From Terriglobia bacterium (GTDB lineage Bacteria; Acidobacteriota; Terriglobia; Terriglobales; Acidobacteriaceae): a DNA stretch of 48,636 bases. A model generated the notes under the pieces. It made no database searches. It was not told the DNA's origin and worked only from the letters and a program-made list of their open reading frames with translations. The stretch covers positions 1-48,636 of the forward strand of contig JAIQFZ010000019.1 in NCBI GenBank assembly GCA_020073015.1, written 5' to 3'. The stretch's first letter is position 1, and each line of letters starts with the position of its first letter. Position numbers and translations under genes: made by a program. This document shows positions 1-9,865 of the stretch, in pieces.

Positions 1-183
1 GGGAGAGTAAGTGACTCTTGGTGGTTTGATTTTGCCATCTTTATGACTGTATATGCGCTCGGCCGAAGCCTCATTTGAAGGGGTTGCGGTGCTAGTCGGT
101 GAGTTTGGTATCGATTGAGTCTGGGTCTGGGCAATAGCCGTTCCGAACATAAGTGCCAGGCGGAGCAAGACAACTGTGCGCAT
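1..183 (-). CDS. Partial secreted protein, probable TonB-type energy transducer (N-terminus only)
   Basis: The first 61 codons are visible and the gene runs off the left edge. ATG at 183-181 is preceded on the minus strand by AGGGGGA about 8 nt upstream. The product starts with a short hydrophobic signal-like segment (RTVVLLRLALMFGTAIAQ), then a Ser/Thr/Pro-rich linker, then a stretch ending KIKPPRVTYSP. Acidobacterial proteins with a TonB C-terminal domain often have this layout: signal peptide, linker, then a 'PP.v.YSP' strand that opens the TonB domain. The domain itself is outside the window, so the function is inferred from this junction only. DAHP synthase follows upstream on the same strand, 29 bp away. 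Confidence 0.5.
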   Translation of the reverse strand, partial: MRTVVLLRLALMFGTAIAQTQTQSIPNSPTSTATPSNEASAERIYSHKDGKIKPPRVTYSP

Positions 184-212
184 TGTGTGTTCCCCCTAGT
201 CCAGAGATATAA

Positions 213-1268
213 CTATTTGGTTGTCGCAGCGATTGGCTCATGCGCGCGCTCTATGGTCCTTCCCAGCACAGCGGCGATTTGCTTCACTTGAGCCATGAGC
301 GCGTCGAACTGGTCGGGGTAGAGCGACTGCATGCCATCGGAGAGCGCGCGGTCGGGATCGTGGTGGACTTCGACGATCAGGCCATCGGCTCCGACGGCGA
401 CGGCGGCGCGGGAGAGCGGCGTAACTTTGTTGCGCTTGCCGGTGCCGTGGCTGGGATCGACGATGATCGGCAGGTGGCTGAGCCGCTGCACGGCGGGCAC
501 GACGCTGAGGTCGAGCGTGTTGCGGGTATGGTCGGCGAAGGTGCGCACGCCGCGCTCGCACAGTACCACGCTGTAGTTGCCTTCGCTCATGACGTATTCG
601 GCGGCCATGAGGAACTCCTCGAGCGTGGCCGAGATCCCGCGCTTTAGCAGGACAGGCTTGCGAGCACGTCCAGCGCGCTTGAGCAGGGAGAAGTTCTGCA
701 TGTTGCGGGCGCCGATCTGGATGACGTCGGCATATTTGTCGACCAGGTCGAGAGATTCGTAGTCGACGGCTTCGGTGACGATGAGCAGGCCGAAGCGGTC
801 GCGGACCTCGGCCATGATCTGGAGACCTTCTTCCCCCAGCCCCTGGAACGAATAGGGAGAGGTGCGCGGCTTGTAGGCGCCCCCGCGGAAGAATTGGGCT
901 CCAGCGCGGGCGACGCGCTCGGCAACTTTGAAGGCCTGGTCACGGTTCTCGATGGCGCACGGTCCGGCAATGATGGCAAGGTCGGTGCCGCCGATGGTGA
1001 CGTGTGAACCGGGAAACTTGATGACAGTGTTGTCGGGCTTGGTGTCGCGGCTGACAAGCTTGTAGGGCTTCGAGACGCGGATCACTTCCTGCACGCCGGG
1101 CATCTCGTCCAGTGTCCCGGATTCGACCTCGCCCTTGTTGCCGGTGATGCCGATAGCAGTGCGTTGGGCGCCGGGCATGGAGTGGGCGCGGTATCCAAGC
1201 GATTCGATTTTCTGGCAAACGGCGCGGACCTGGTCTTCGGTGGCCTGCGCCTGCATGACGACGAGCAT
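213..1268 (-). CDS. aroF: 3-deoxy-7-phosphoheptulonate (DAHP) synthase
   Basis: Catalyses the first step of the shikimate pathway: phosphoenolpyruvate plus erythrose 4-phosphate give DAHP. The 351-residue length and layout fit the short type with an N-terminal ferredoxin-like regulatory domain (about residues 1-75, starting [10 protein letters not shown]) ahead of the TIM barrel. Visible motifs are AGPCAIE with the metal-binding Cys104, KPRTSPY at 133-139, DPSHGTG with a metal-binding His, and EVHHDP near the C-terminus. An upstream in-frame ATG at 1373 would add 35 residues, but the ATG at 1268 has GAGG about 8 nt upstream and begins exactly with the expected domain. The N-terminal domain usually confers feedback control by aromatic amino acids in this class. 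Confidence 0.95.
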   Translation of the reverse strand: MLVVMQAQATEDQVRAVCQKIESLGYRAHSMPGAQRTAIGITGNKGEVESGTLDEMPGVQEVIRVSKPYKLVSRDTKPDNTVIKFPGSHVTIGGTDLAIIAGPCAIENRDQAFKVAERVARAGAQFFRGGAYKPRTSPYSFQGLGEEGLQIMAEVRDRFGLLIVTEAVDYESLDLVDKYADVIQIGARNMQNFSLLKRAGRARKPVLLKRGISATLEEFLMAAEYVMSEGNYSVVLCERGVRTFADHTRNTLDLSVVPAVQRLSHLPIIVDPSHGTGKRNKVTPLSRAAVAVGADGLIVEVHHDPDRALSDGMQSLYPDQFDALMAQVKQIAAVLGRTIERAHEPIAATTK

Positions 1269-1412
1269 GTGGGTACCTCGATAAAATTCTAACTTATAGG
1301 AACAATCTATGGAATGGAGCGATATGGAGGGCATTTGGGAGATAATTACGCACCAATAAGCTGGGAGACTCATTTTTCCCCTGCTTCTGATGCCAGCGCC
1401 GAGGAGGACTTT

Positions 1413-1712
1413 ATGTCAGCAAAGAACGTTGTAACGATTGTGTGCCGCGCCCTGGCCGTCTATCTGTTGTTTTGGTTCTTGAGCGACCTAACCTATCTGC
1501 CATCCCACCTCTTCGCTCTTTGGCACCATAAAAACGGGTTGGGCACGCAAATCGGAACAACATACTGGCGTGATTCTGAGCGCATTTCGCTGGTATTCCT
1601 TCTGCTTCGGATGGTGGTGCTCTTTTTCGCTGTGCAATGGTTTTACCGTTCGGGTCCCGCCCTTCAAGGGTATTTCTTGGCTTCCTCGGGAGAAGAGACG
1701 GCGCCAAACTAA
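1413..1712 (+). CDS. Small membrane protein of unknown function
   Basis: A 99-residue product starting [13 protein letters not shown] at 1413 is chosen over an upstream in-frame ATG at 1314 because GAGGAGG lies at 1401-1407 with 5 nt spacing. Two hydrophobic stretches (about residues 8-26 and 57-76) suggest two membrane helices joined by a polar loop with His and Tyr residues. I recognise no family. It is co-directional with leuS 72 bp downstream, but nothing indicates a functional link. Confidence 0.65.
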   Translation: MSAKNVVTIVCRALAVYLLFWFLSDLTYLPSHLFALWHHKNGLGTQIGTTYWRDSERISLVFLLLRMVVLFFAVQWFYRSGPALQGYFLASSGEETAPN

Positions 1713-1784
1713 ATCGACAACTGCGGGGTTGGTGGTGTCCGCGTTGTAAAATAGAAGTTTATCTGTACGTTCTCGAACCTTTCT

Positions 1785-4331
1785 ATGCCCCAGGAACACA
1801 AATCTATCACCGCCACCCGCGACGAGCGCTACGATGCGCAGCGCATTGAGCAAAAATGGGCCGAGCGCTGGCAGAGCGATCCGTCGCTCTACGCCGCTGA
1901 GCCCAACTCGACCAAACCGAAGTATTACGTGCTGGAGATGCTGCCCTATCCTTCGGGCGCGCTGCACATGGGGCACGTACGCAATTATTCGATCGGCGAC
2001 GCGCTGGCGCGCTACATGTGGATGAACGGGTACAACGTGCTGCACCCGATGGGATGGGATTCGTTCGGCCTGCCGGCGGAGAATGCGGCTATCAAGAACA
2101 ACACTCCGCCGAAGGAGTGGACGCTTTCGAACATCGCGGCCATGAAGGTGCAGATGAATCGCCTCGGGTTCGCTTATGACTGGTCGCGTGAGGTCACCAC
2201 CTGTCTGCCGGAATACTACCGCTGGAACCAGTGGTTCTTTCTGAAGCTCTATGAGCAGGGACTCGCGTATCGGAAGAAGAGCAAGGTGAACTGGTGTCCG
2301 AAGTGCTGCACGGTTTTGGCGAACGAGCAGGTAGTAGGCGGGAATTGCTGGCGGCACGAGGACACTCCGGTCGAGCAGCGCGAATTGGAGCAGTGGTTCC
2401 TGCGCACCACGAAGTACGCGGACGAGTTGCTGCGCGGCCTGGAAACGCTGCCGGGCTGGCCGGACAAAGTCCGCATCATGCAGCAGAACTGGATCGGGCG
2501 CAGCGAAGGTACGCTGGTGGATTTCGACTTGGGCGGGACGGTGGGGCCAGCGGGGTCGACAATCACGGTGTTCACCACCAGAGTCGACACGATTTACGGC
2601 GCGACGTCAGTGCAGTTGGCGCCGGAACATCCGATTGTCTCCGACATGATCGCCCGCGATGCTGGACTGCGCACCAAGGTGGAGGAACTGATCGCTGAGC
2701 AGCGCCGAGCGAAGGAAGCGGGCGATATCGGCGAGATCGAGAAGCACGGCGTGTTTACAGGTCGCTACGCGAAGAATCCGTATAACGGCGAAGCGGTGCC
2801 GGTGTGGGTGGCGAACTACATTTTGATGGACTACGGCACGGGCGCGATCATGAGCGTACCGGCGCATGATGAGCGCGACTACGAATTCGCCAAGAAGTAC
2901 AAGCTGGAGATCCGGCTGGTGATCTTGCCGGCAAGCAGCGATCCGGAAGAAACGGTGGCCGAACCACAGCTGCCCTTCACAACCATGGACGGGATTCTGG
3001 TCAATTCGGGCGAGTTCAGTGGGTTGAGCTGCGAGGAAGCGATCGAAAAGATGTCGGCACTTGCCGAGGAAAAGAAATTCGGCAAGGCGACGGTCACGTT
3101 CCGGCTGAAGGATTGGGGCATCTCGCGGCAGCGCTACTGGGGCACGCCGATCCCCATGGTGTATTGCGAGAAAGATGGCGTGGTGCCGGTGGCGGAAAAA
3201 GATCTGCCGGTGATTTTGCCGGAGAAGGTGACTGTGACGCTCGCGGGCGGATCGCCGTTGCAGGGTGTTCCGGAGTTTTTGAATACGACTTGTCCGAAGT
3301 GTGGTGGTCCGGCGCGGCGCGAGACCGACACGATGGATACGTTCGTGGATTCGTCGTGGTATTTCTACCGCTATGCCGACGCGCGCAACGACAAGGCGCC
3401 GTTCGACACAAAGACAATTGCGTACTGGTTTCCCATTGATCAGTACATCGGTGGCGTTGAGCATGCCATTCTCCACCTGATCTATTCGCGCTTCTGGACG
3501 AAGTTCATGCGCGACATGGGGCTGGTGAATAACGACGAGCCCGCGCAGCGCCTGTTTACGCAGGGCATGGTGATCAAAGACGGCGCGAAGATGTCGAAGA
3601 ACCTGGGCAACGTGGTGTCACCGGACGAGATGGTAGCGCGCTACGGCGCCGATGCGGCTCGGTTGTACAGCTTGTTTGCGGCGCCTCCGGATCGCGATCT
3701 GGACTGGCAGGATACCGGCATTGAAGGCATCCAGCGATTCCTCGGGCGCGTGTACCGGTTCTTCGTGCGGAATGCGAATCCGGATCACCCGGAGTGGCGC
3801 AAGCCGGTGCCGGCGGAGTTGTCGTCCGAAGCGCGCGCGATTCAGCGCAAGTTGCACCAGACGATCAAGCGCGTCAGCGATGACTTTCAGGGGCGCTGGC
3901 ACTTCAACACCTGCATCGCCGCGATCATGGAACTGCTGAATGAAGTTTATGGAGCGGAAGAGGCCATTGCTTCCGGGCGAGTTCCGGTTTCGCTGATCGC
4001 GGAAGTGCAGCGCGGAATCGTGTTGCTGCTGGCGCCGATGGCGCCCTATCTTGCGCATGAACTGTGGGAGATGATTGGCGAGCGCGGAAATCTGCTCAAG
4101 GCTCCGTGGCCCAAGTACGATGCGGCACTGGCGGCGGAAGACGAGATCGAGATCCCGGTGCAGATCAATGGGAAGCTGCGGAGCAAGGTGGTGGTGCCCG
4201 CAGCGGCGACCGAAGATCAGGTGAAACAATCGGCACTGGCGGACGAGAAGGTGAAGGCGGCAATCGCAGGTAAGCAGGTGGTGAAGAACGTCTACGTGCC
4301 GAAGAAACTACTGAACATTGTCGTTCGATAA
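1785..4331 (+). CDS. leuS: Leucyl-tRNA synthetase
   Basis: Class I aminoacyl-tRNA synthetase that charges tRNA-Leu with leucine in the cytoplasm. The 848-residue length is typical of bacterial LeuRS. The HIGH motif is HMGH at 61-64, within [15 protein letters not shown]. The KMSKS motif is KMSKN at 602-606. A CP1 editing domain lies in between, with the threonine-rich TTRVDT stretch, and there is a Zn-ribbon-like [14 protein letters not shown] segment. The C-terminus ends [10 protein letters not shown], as expected for the family. ATG at 1785 has no obvious ribosome-binding site; TAAAAT at 1747-1752 could be a -10 element. Confidence 0.98.
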   Translation: MPQEHKSITATRDERYDAQRIEQKWAERWQSDPSLYAAEPNSTKPKYYVLEMLPYPSGALHMGHVRNYSIGDALARYMWMNGYNVLHPMGWDSFGLPAENAAIKNNTPPKEWTLSNIAAMKVQMNRLGFAYDWSREVTTCLPEYYRWNQWFFLKLYEQGLAYRKKSKVNWCPKCCTVLANEQVVGGNCWRHEDTPVEQRELEQWFLRTTKYADELLRGLETLPGWPDKVRIMQQNWIGRSEGTLVDFDLGGTVGPAGSTITVFTTRVDTIYGATSVQLAPEHPIVSDMIARDAGLRTKVEELIAEQRRAKEAGDIGEIEKHGVFTGRYAKNPYNGEAVPVWVANYILMDYGTGAIMSVPAHDERDYEFAKKYKLEIRLVILPASSDPEETVAEPQLPFTTMDGILVNSGEFSGLSCEEAIEKMSALAEEKKFGKATVTFRLKDWGISRQRYWGTPIPMVYCEKDGVVPVAEKDLPVILPEKVTVTLAGGSPLQGVPEFLNTTCPKCGGPARRETDTMDTFVDSSWYFYRYADARNDKAPFDTKTIAYWFPIDQYIGGVEHAILHLIYSRFWTKFMRDMGLVNNDEPAQRLFTQGMVIKDGAKMSKNLGNVVSPDEMVARYGADAARLYSLFAAPPDRDLDWQDTGIEGIQRFLGRVYRFFVRNANPDHPEWRKPVPAELSSEARAIQRKLHQTIKRVSDDFQGRWHFNTCIAAIMELLNEVYGAEEAIASGRVPVSLIAEVQRGIVLLLAPMAPYLAHELWEMIGERGNLLKAPWPKYDAALAAEDEIEIPVQINGKLRSKVVVPAAATEDQVKQSALADEKVKAAIAGKQVVKNVYVPKKLLNIVVR

Positions 4332-4348
4332 GCACGAGGCAAGTGCGA

Positions 4349-4421
4349 TAACCACAGGGGGCACAGAGGAACACCGAGGAAAGCGTTTTCCCCTGTGATC
4401 CGCTGTGTCCTCTGTGGTTAA
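4349..4421. repeat. Imperfect inverted repeat between leuS and guaA
   Basis: The arms TAACCACAGGGGGCACAG (from 4349) and CTGTGTCCTCTGTGGTTA (to 4420) are near reverse complements separated by about 35 nt. The ACCACAGAGGACACAGAGG-like word recurs as a dispersed intergenic element in acidobacteria and other phyla (general knowledge, not tested here). It could also act as a terminator for leuS, but no clear T-tract follows the stem. Confidence 0.5.
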
Positions 4422-4469
4422 AGTTTTTCTGTCGATTGCAAGTGAGACATCAATCTGAGAAACTCATCC

Positions 4470-6047
4470 GTGGAAACCCAATCGATTGTTGTCCTCGACT
4501 TCGGGGCGCAGTATTCGCAGTTGATTGCGCGCCGCATCCGCGAACAAAAAGTCTTCTCCGTCGTTCTGCCGTTTAACGCCAGTCTGGACGAAATCCGCAG
4601 CTACTCGCCGGTGGGGATCGTGCTGTCGGGCGGCCCATCGTCCGTGTACGACAAGGGCGCGCCCCATGCCGACAAGAAAGTGTTTGAGCTCGGCGTCCCC
4701 GTGCTCGGCATCTGCTACGGACTGCAGTTCATGGTGTACGCCCTGGGCGGCAGGGTGCGTCCGGCGGAGAAGCGCGAGTACGGGCACGCGAAGGTGGAAC
4801 TGCAGGCAGCCGATTCGCAGTTGTTTCAGGGACTGCCAAAGCTGCTGGCCGTGTGGATGTCGCATGGCGACTCGGCGGAAGAACTGCCGCCCGGCTTCCG
4901 GCTGACGGCGAAGACTCCAAATGCGATCGCGGCCATTGAGAATGCCGAGCGGAGGATGTGGGCGGTGCAGTTTCATCCGGAAGTGCATCACACTCCGCTG
5001 GGCTCGGACATTCTGCGGAATTTCGCGTTGAACATCTGTGGGGCATCGCCGAACTGGACGGGGCAGCATTTCATTGATGCGACGGTGGCTTCGGTCAAGG
5101 CTCTGGTGGGCAGCGGGCGGGCGATCTGCGCGCTTTCGGGTGGGGTGGATTCTTCGGTGGCGGCGGTGCTGGTGGATCGGGCGATGCGGGATTCGTCGGG
5201 CAAATCGCGGCTTACTTGCGTCTTCGTCAATAACGGCGTGCTGCGCAAGAATGAGTTTGAGAAAGTTCAGAAAAACCTGCGCGACAACCTTGGACTGCAC
5301 CTGGTGGCCGTGGATGCGACGGACCGCTTCATGAAGAAGCTGGCCGGCGTCACCGATCCGGAGAAGAAGCGCAAAATCATCGGCAAAGAGTTCATTGCCG
5401 TCTTCGACCAGCAGGCGCGCCGCATATTTCAAGAAAACGAAAAAGCAGGAGGCCGCGTCAAATGGCTGGTGCAGGGGACGCTTTATCCCGACGTGATCGA
5501 GTCGCGCTCGGTGCGCGGACCGTCAGAGATCATCAAGTCGCATCACAACGTGGGCGGCCTGCCCGAGAAGATGAAGCTCAAGCTAATCGAGCCGCTAAAA
5601 GACCTGTTCAAAGACGAAGTGCGCCGCATAGGCCGCGACTTAGGCATGCCTGAAGACATCCTGCAGCGTCAGCCATTCCCGGGGCCAGGGCTGGCGGTGC
5701 GCATTCTGGGTGAAGTAACGAAAGAACGCGCCGACCTGCTGCGTGAGTGCGACGACATCGTGGTCGGTGAGATTAAAAAGGCGGGACTCTACCAGAAAAT
5801 CTGGCAGTCATTCGCGGTGCTGCTGCCCGTGATGTCGGTCGGTGTGATGGGCGACCAGCGGACATACGCCTACACCTGCGCAATCCGCGCCGTCCACTCC
5901 GAAGACGGTATGACCGCCGACTGGGTGCCGCTGCCGTATGAAGTGCTGAAGACGATTTCCAATCGGATTGTGAATGAAGTGCGCGGGGTGAACCGGGTGG
6001 TGTACGACATTACTTCGAAGCCGCCGGGGACGATTGAGTGGGAGTGA
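4470..6047 (+). CDS. guaA: GMP synthase (glutamine-hydrolysing)
   Basis: Converts XMP to GMP using glutamine and ATP, the last step of guanine nucleotide synthesis. The 525 residues comprise a class I glutamine amidotransferase domain (nucleophile Cys82 in GICYGLQ; His169 and Glu171 in FHPEV), an ATP pyrophosphatase domain with the PP-loop SGGVDSS at 223-229, and the C-terminal dimerisation domain ending [10 protein letters not shown]. The start codon is GTG, with no strong ribosome-binding site. The expected first residues ([11 protein letters not shown]) follow directly, which supports this start. guaB is not in the window. Confidence 0.97.
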   Translation: METQSIVVLDFGAQYSQLIARRIREQKVFSVVLPFNASLDEIRSYSPVGIVLSGGPSSVYDKGAPHADKKVFELGVPVLGICYGLQFMVYALGGRVRPAEKREYGHAKVELQAADSQLFQGLPKLLAVWMSHGDSAEELPPGFRLTAKTPNAIAAIENAERRMWAVQFHPEVHHTPLGSDILRNFALNICGASPNWTGQHFIDATVASVKALVGSGRAICALSGGVDSSVAAVLVDRAMRDSSGKSRLTCVFVNNGVLRKNEFEKVQKNLRDNLGLHLVAVDATDRFMKKLAGVTDPEKKRKIIGKEFIAVFDQQARRIFQENEKAGGRVKWLVQGTLYPDVIESRSVRGPSEIIKSHHNVGGLPEKMKLKLIEPLKDLFKDEVRRIGRDLGMPEDILQRQPFPGPGLAVRILGEVTKERADLLRECDDIVVGEIKKAGLYQKIWQSFAVLLPVMSVGVMGDQRTYAYTCAIRAVHSEDGMTADWVPLPYEVLKTISNRIVNEVRGVNRVVYDITSKPPGTIEWE

Positions 6048-6092
6048 GGGCCAGACATATTTCTTCCTTCCGGCGAGCGCAAGGAGGCACAC

Positions 6093-6554
6093 TTGAACGA
6101 TGCAAAAGAACGTTTCGACGCATGTGTCAAGCTGGGTGAGTTCTGGGTGGGCCGTCACGATGCCCGGAGAGAATACGAGTGGAAAGTTTCGCTGGGCTTC
6201 TGGGGCGTGCTCGTTGCAGCGATTCACTATAGCGCTGAAACAAAGAAAATTCTCCCATCATCTCAAGGTCTGCTTTTCCTAATCCTGATCGCAATGTTTC
6301 TGTTCTTTTGGTTGGTTTGGCTTTTTGCCCTTTGGAAAAGAAACCATGTCGACAAGGGGCAGGGGTTACACTACGTCGACGAAGGTCAGCAAATTCTCGC
6401 TGATCCGAATCACAGGGTTGTGCCTCCAGACCGCAGCAAGATAGGAAGGGAAGCCACTTTCAGACGGTTCACAATCGAATGGTCTATGCTTTTTCAGGCG
6501 GGAACGACTCTTGCGCTCCTGGTTGCGCTCTGGCGCCTTGTCGCCATGAATTGA
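6093..6554 (+). CDS. Membrane protein of unknown function
   Basis: 153 residues beginning with TTG at 6093; AAGGAGG at 6081-6087 with 5 nt spacing makes this start convincing. Residues about 32-45 and 58-82 are strongly hydrophobic (the second is rich in Leu, Phe and Trp), and a third hydrophobic segment sits near the C-terminus (about 134-150). A charged soluble segment of about 50 residues separates helices two and three. The N-terminus is polar and charged. I recognise no family. It begins 45 bp after guaA and may be co-transcribed with it. Confidence 0.7.
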   Translation: MNDAKERFDACVKLGEFWVGRHDARREYEWKVSLGFWGVLVAAIHYSAETKKILPSSQGLLFLILIAMFLFFWLVWLFALWKRNHVDKGQGLHYVDEGQQILADPNHRVVPPDRSKIGREATFRRFTIEWSMLFQAGTTLALLVALWRLVAMN

Positions 6555-6579
6555 ATCCACCCCTTACCGGTACTACGAT
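6551..6579 (+). promoter_or_regulatory. Candidate sigma70-type promoter of hutU
   Basis: TTGAAT at 6551-6556 and TACGAT at 6574-6579 are separated by 17 nt. The predicted transcription start, about 7 nt after the -10 element, falls on the A of the hutU ATG at 6586. No usable Shine-Dalgarno sequence lies between, so hutU may be leaderless. The boxes overlap the end of the preceding gene. Confidence 0.5.
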
Positions 6580-6585
6580 GGTGTT

Positions 6586-8259
6586 ATGACACTTGCTATC
6601 GAGACTCAGCAGATGCCAGCTATCCGTGCCCCCCGCGGCACCACCCTCTCCTGCAAAGGTTGGCAGCAGGAAGCCGCCATGCGCATGCTCATGAACAATC
6701 TTGACGAGGAAGTGGCCGAGCGGCCGCAGGACCTGGTCGTTTATGGCGGCACGGGAAAAGCCGCGCGCAATTGGGATTGCTATCACGCCATCGTCCGCTC
6801 GCTGAAGAATCTTGAAGGTGACGAGACTCTGCTGGTGCAGTCGGGCAAGCCGGTCGGCATGTTCAAGACACACGACTACGCACCGCGCGTGCTGATTGCC
6901 AACTCGAACCTGGTCGGACATTTTTCCAACTGGGAGAAGTTCAACGAGCTCGAGCGCGCCGGGCTGATGATGTATGGGCAGATGACGGCGGGGTCGTGGA
7001 TCTACATCGGGTCGCAGGGGATTGTGCAGGGGACGTACGAGACGTTTGCGGCGGCGGCCGCGAAGCATTGTGGCGGCGACCTGAGCGGGAAGCTGATCGT
7101 CTCGGGCGGCATGGGCGGCATGGGTGGCGCGCAGCCGCTGGCAGCCACGATGAATGGCGCGGCGTTTCTGGGGATTGATGTCGATCCGGAGCGCATCAAG
7201 AAGCGGCTGAAGACGGGCTACTGCGATTTTCTGGTGACGACGCTCGACGAGGCATTGCGCATTTTGAAGAACGCGGTGCGCAAGAAAGAGAACGTTTCGG
7301 TCGGGCTGGTGGGCAACTGCGCGGACATTATTCCGGAACTGGCCGAGCGCGGCGTGGTGCCGGATATTTTGACGGACCAGACTTCGGCGCACGATCCGCT
7401 GAACGGGTACGTGCCGAATGGCATGACGTTCGAAGCGGCGCTGGAACTGCGCAAGCGCGATCCGCAGGCGTATCAGGAGCGGTCGCTCGATGCGATGGCA
7501 CGCCATGTCGAGGGCATGCTGCGTCTGCAGAAGATGGGTGCGGTCACATTTGACTATGGCAATAACATTCGGACGTTTGCGTTCCAGCGCGGCGTGAAGA
7601 ATGCCTACGATTTTCCGGGATTTGTGCCCGCGTATATTCGTCCACTGTTTTGCGAAGGGCGCGGGCCGTTTCGCTGGGCGGCCCTTTCGGGCGAGGCGTC
7701 CGATATTGCGGTGACCGACGATCTCGTGCTGGAACTGTTTCCCGAAAATCACAGCCTGCGGCGCTGGATTGAGCTGGCAAAGAAACGGATCAAGTTCCAG
7801 GGACTGCCGGCGCGCATCTGCTGGCTGGGCTACGGCGAGCGCGCGCAGTTCGGGCTGGCGATCAACGATCTGGTCAAGAAGGGCAAGATCAAGGCGCCGA
7901 TTGTGATTGGACGCGATCATCTGGATTGCGGCTCGGTAGCTTCGCCGTTCCGCGAGACCGAGAGCATGAAAGATGGCACGGACGCCGTCGCCGACTGGCC
8001 TCTGCTGAATGCGCTGGTAAACACGGCGGCGGGCGCGTCGTGGGTGTCGATCCACAACGGCGGTGGCGTGGGCATAGGCTATTCGCTGCACGCCGGGCAA
8101 GTCACGGTTGCCGATGGCACCGACATGATGGCCAAGCGCATCGAGCGCGTGCTGACGACGGATCCCGGCATGGGCGTGATCCGGCACGTGGACGCGGGGT
8201 ATGACGAGGCGAAGGAGTTCGCAGAGAAGAAGGGCGTGAAGGTGCCGATGGCGAAGTAG
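6586..8259 (+). CDS. hutU: Urocanate hydratase
   Basis: Second enzyme of histidine degradation: urocanate to 4-imidazolone-5-propionate, using a tightly bound NAD+. The 557-residue length is typical. Visible signatures are IRAPRG near the N-terminus, [22 protein letters not shown], the glycine-rich [17 protein letters not shown] stretch of the NAD-binding region, and [14 protein letters not shown], which contains the conserved active-site cysteine. hutI follows 81 bp downstream. hutH, hutG and a formiminotransferase are not in the window. Confidence 0.98.
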   Translation: MTLAIETQQMPAIRAPRGTTLSCKGWQQEAAMRMLMNNLDEEVAERPQDLVVYGGTGKAARNWDCYHAIVRSLKNLEGDETLLVQSGKPVGMFKTHDYAPRVLIANSNLVGHFSNWEKFNELERAGLMMYGQMTAGSWIYIGSQGIVQGTYETFAAAAAKHCGGDLSGKLIVSGGMGGMGGAQPLAATMNGAAFLGIDVDPERIKKRLKTGYCDFLVTTLDEALRILKNAVRKKENVSVGLVGNCADIIPELAERGVVPDILTDQTSAHDPLNGYVPNGMTFEAALELRKRDPQAYQERSLDAMARHVEGMLRLQKMGAVTFDYGNNIRTFAFQRGVKNAYDFPGFVPAYIRPLFCEGRGPFRWAALSGEASDIAVTDDLVLELFPENHSLRRWIELAKKRIKFQGLPARICWLGYGERAQFGLAINDLVKKGKIKAPIVIGRDHLDCGSVASPFRETESMKDGTDAVADWPLLNALVNTAAGASWVSIHNGGGVGIGYSLHAGQVTVADGTDMMAKRIERVLTTDPGMGVIRHVDAGYDEAKEFAEKKGVKVPMAK

Positions 8260-8340
8260 CTTTCAGCCGTCAGCCATCAGGCGTCTGGAACTGCAGCTTC
8301 GTCACTTCGCCCGGAATAACAATCCTGTTATGGTGATTGT

Positions 8341-9609
8341 GTGAGATCAAAGCCGCTGTTGCTGGTGAACATCGGCCAACTTGTCACGCTGCGCGGATCC
8401 AATGTTGGTCCTCGACGCGGGTCCTCCCTTTCTAAACTCGCAATCATTACAGACGCCGCGATCCTCTGTCTCGGCGGGATGGTTGTCTCGGTCGGCACAA
8501 CGAAAGACGCCCTCCGCGATCCCTGGCTGAAGAAGAATCGAAAAAGAGTCACGGAGATCGACTGCCGCAGCCGAGTGGTCTTGCCGGGGTTCGTCGATTC
8601 GCACACGCATCCCGTATTCACGTGCCCACGGCTGGTGGACTTTGAGAAGCGGATTGCGGGCGCGAACTACGAAGAAATTGCGGAGGCTGGAGGCGGCATT
8701 CGAGCGAGTATCGAGGGCGTGCGCAAGGCAGGCAAGGCCGCATTGACGGAGTTGGTCGCGGTGGCCTTGGAAGACATGGCCCGTCATGGTACGACGACGG
8801 TCGAGGCCAAATCGGGATACGGGCTGAGCCTTGAATCAGAACTGAAGTCCCTCGAAGTAATTCGCGCCGCGGCACGGCGGTGGCCCGGAACCGTTGTGCC
8901 TACCTTTCTTGGAGCGCATGCTGTTCCGCCTGAGTACCGTGGGCGATCCCAGGAATACGTCGATAGTGTGTGCGCGGCAATGATCCCGGCGGTCGCCAAA
9001 GCCAAGCTGGCGCGGTTCGTCGATGTCTTCTGTGATCGCGGGGCGTTCAGTGCGGAAGAGGCGGCGCAGATTTTCAAAGCTGCCGAGGAGCACGGGCTCG
9101 CGATTCGCGCTCACATGGGGCAACTCAGTGAGACTCGTCTGGAACCTTTTCTGCGATTCAAACCGGCATCGCTCGACCACATGGACTACGTAAACGATGC
9201 CGACCTGCCCGCGCTGGCCGCGAGCGACACGGTAGCAACGTTCGTGCCCGGGGCGAATTACTTTCTCGGACTGTCGAGGTATCCGGAAGCGCGGCGATTC
9301 ATCGAAGCAGGTGTGGCCGTGGCGCTGGCGACCGACTACAACCCGGGATCGTCACCGACGCAAAGCATGCCGATGGCGATGTCGCTGGCGTGCACGCACA
9401 TGAAAATGACGCCCGCCGAGGCAATCGCGGCAGCAACCATCAACGGCGCCTGGGCGCTGCGCCTTGCCGACCGCAAAGGCAGCGTGGAGCCGGGGAAAGA
9501 CGCCGACTTCGCCGTGTTCGATGTCGAAGACTACCGCGAGATTCCCTACTGGTTTGGCGTGAATCGTTGCGAACTGACGGTCATGAACGGCATCCCCGCA
9601 AAAGTTTGA
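8341..9609 (+). CDS. hutI: Imidazolonepropionase
   Basis: Third enzyme of histidine degradation: hydrolyses imidazolone propionate to N-formimino-L-glutamate. It is an amidohydrolase of 422 residues. The metal-binding DSHTHPVF motif has His88 and His90; FLGAHAVPPEY, RAHMGQ and ATDYNPGSSPT carry the remaining metal and catalytic residues expected for the family. The start is GTG at 8341. TATGGT at 8329-8334 ends 6 nt before it, so a leaderless transcript is possible, but GGTGA at 8332-8336 could instead act as a ribosome-binding site. It may also be transcribed from the hutU promoter. Confidence 0.97.
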   Translation: MRSKPLLLVNIGQLVTLRGSNVGPRRGSSLSKLAIITDAAILCLGGMVVSVGTTKDALRDPWLKKNRKRVTEIDCRSRVVLPGFVDSHTHPVFTCPRLVDFEKRIAGANYEEIAEAGGGIRASIEGVRKAGKAALTELVAVALEDMARHGTTTVEAKSGYGLSLESELKSLEVIRAAARRWPGTVVPTFLGAHAVPPEYRGRSQEYVDSVCAAMIPAVAKAKLARFVDVFCDRGAFSAEEAAQIFKAAEEHGLAIRAHMGQLSETRLEPFLRFKPASLDHMDYVNDADLPALAASDTVATFVPGANYFLGLSRYPEARRFIEAGVAVALATDYNPGSSPTQSMPMAMSLACTHMKMTPAEAIAAATINGAWALRLADRKGSVEPGKDADFAVFDVEDYREIPYWFGVNRCELTVMNGIPAKV

Positions 9610-9814
9610 GGCGCCCGATGAGTTTGTTGTAATCATTGTTCCCATCGGTTCCGCTCGCGCCGATCGTTGTGGAATAGACCTTTCGCCCCACCACAAGACC
9701 ATCCCCCCTACTTCCAGGCCCTGCTCACCACCACGGTTGAAAACGCAGCGCCCGGCACCTCGTCGCTGGTTGCCGTTCGCGTGATTCCGAACTGATAAAA
9801 CCAAGACAAGAACA
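9610..9814. other. Spacer between convergent genes, possible coding remnant
   Basis: No intact gene is visible. One plus-strand frame reads PPYFQALLTTTVENAAPGTS and ends VAVRVIPN before a stop near 9800, which looks more protein-like than random GC-rich DNA. It is cut off by a frame break or stop upstream. It may be the tail of a decayed gene; I cannot name a parent family. Confidence 0.25.
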
Positions 9815-9845
9815 AAAAGGGGACATCGCTCACGCGATGTCCCCC
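9813..9845 (-). terminator. Rho-independent terminator of the AAA+ ATPase gene
   Basis: A perfect 11-bp stem (GGGGACATCGC at 9819-9829 with GCGATGTCCCC at 9834-9844) has a 4-nt loop. On the minus strand it is followed by TTTTTGTT, a good U-tract. It lies 21 bp beyond the stop of the ATPase gene ending at 9866. Confidence 0.85.
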
Positions 9846-9865
9846 TACCTACCAGCAACTCAATC

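Noticed and set aside
6484-8187. Long open frame (567 codons) on the minus strand opposite hutU
   Set aside because: It is antisense to a clearly recognised urocanate hydratase. The product is Arg/His-rich with no domain, as expected from GC-rich third-position bias.
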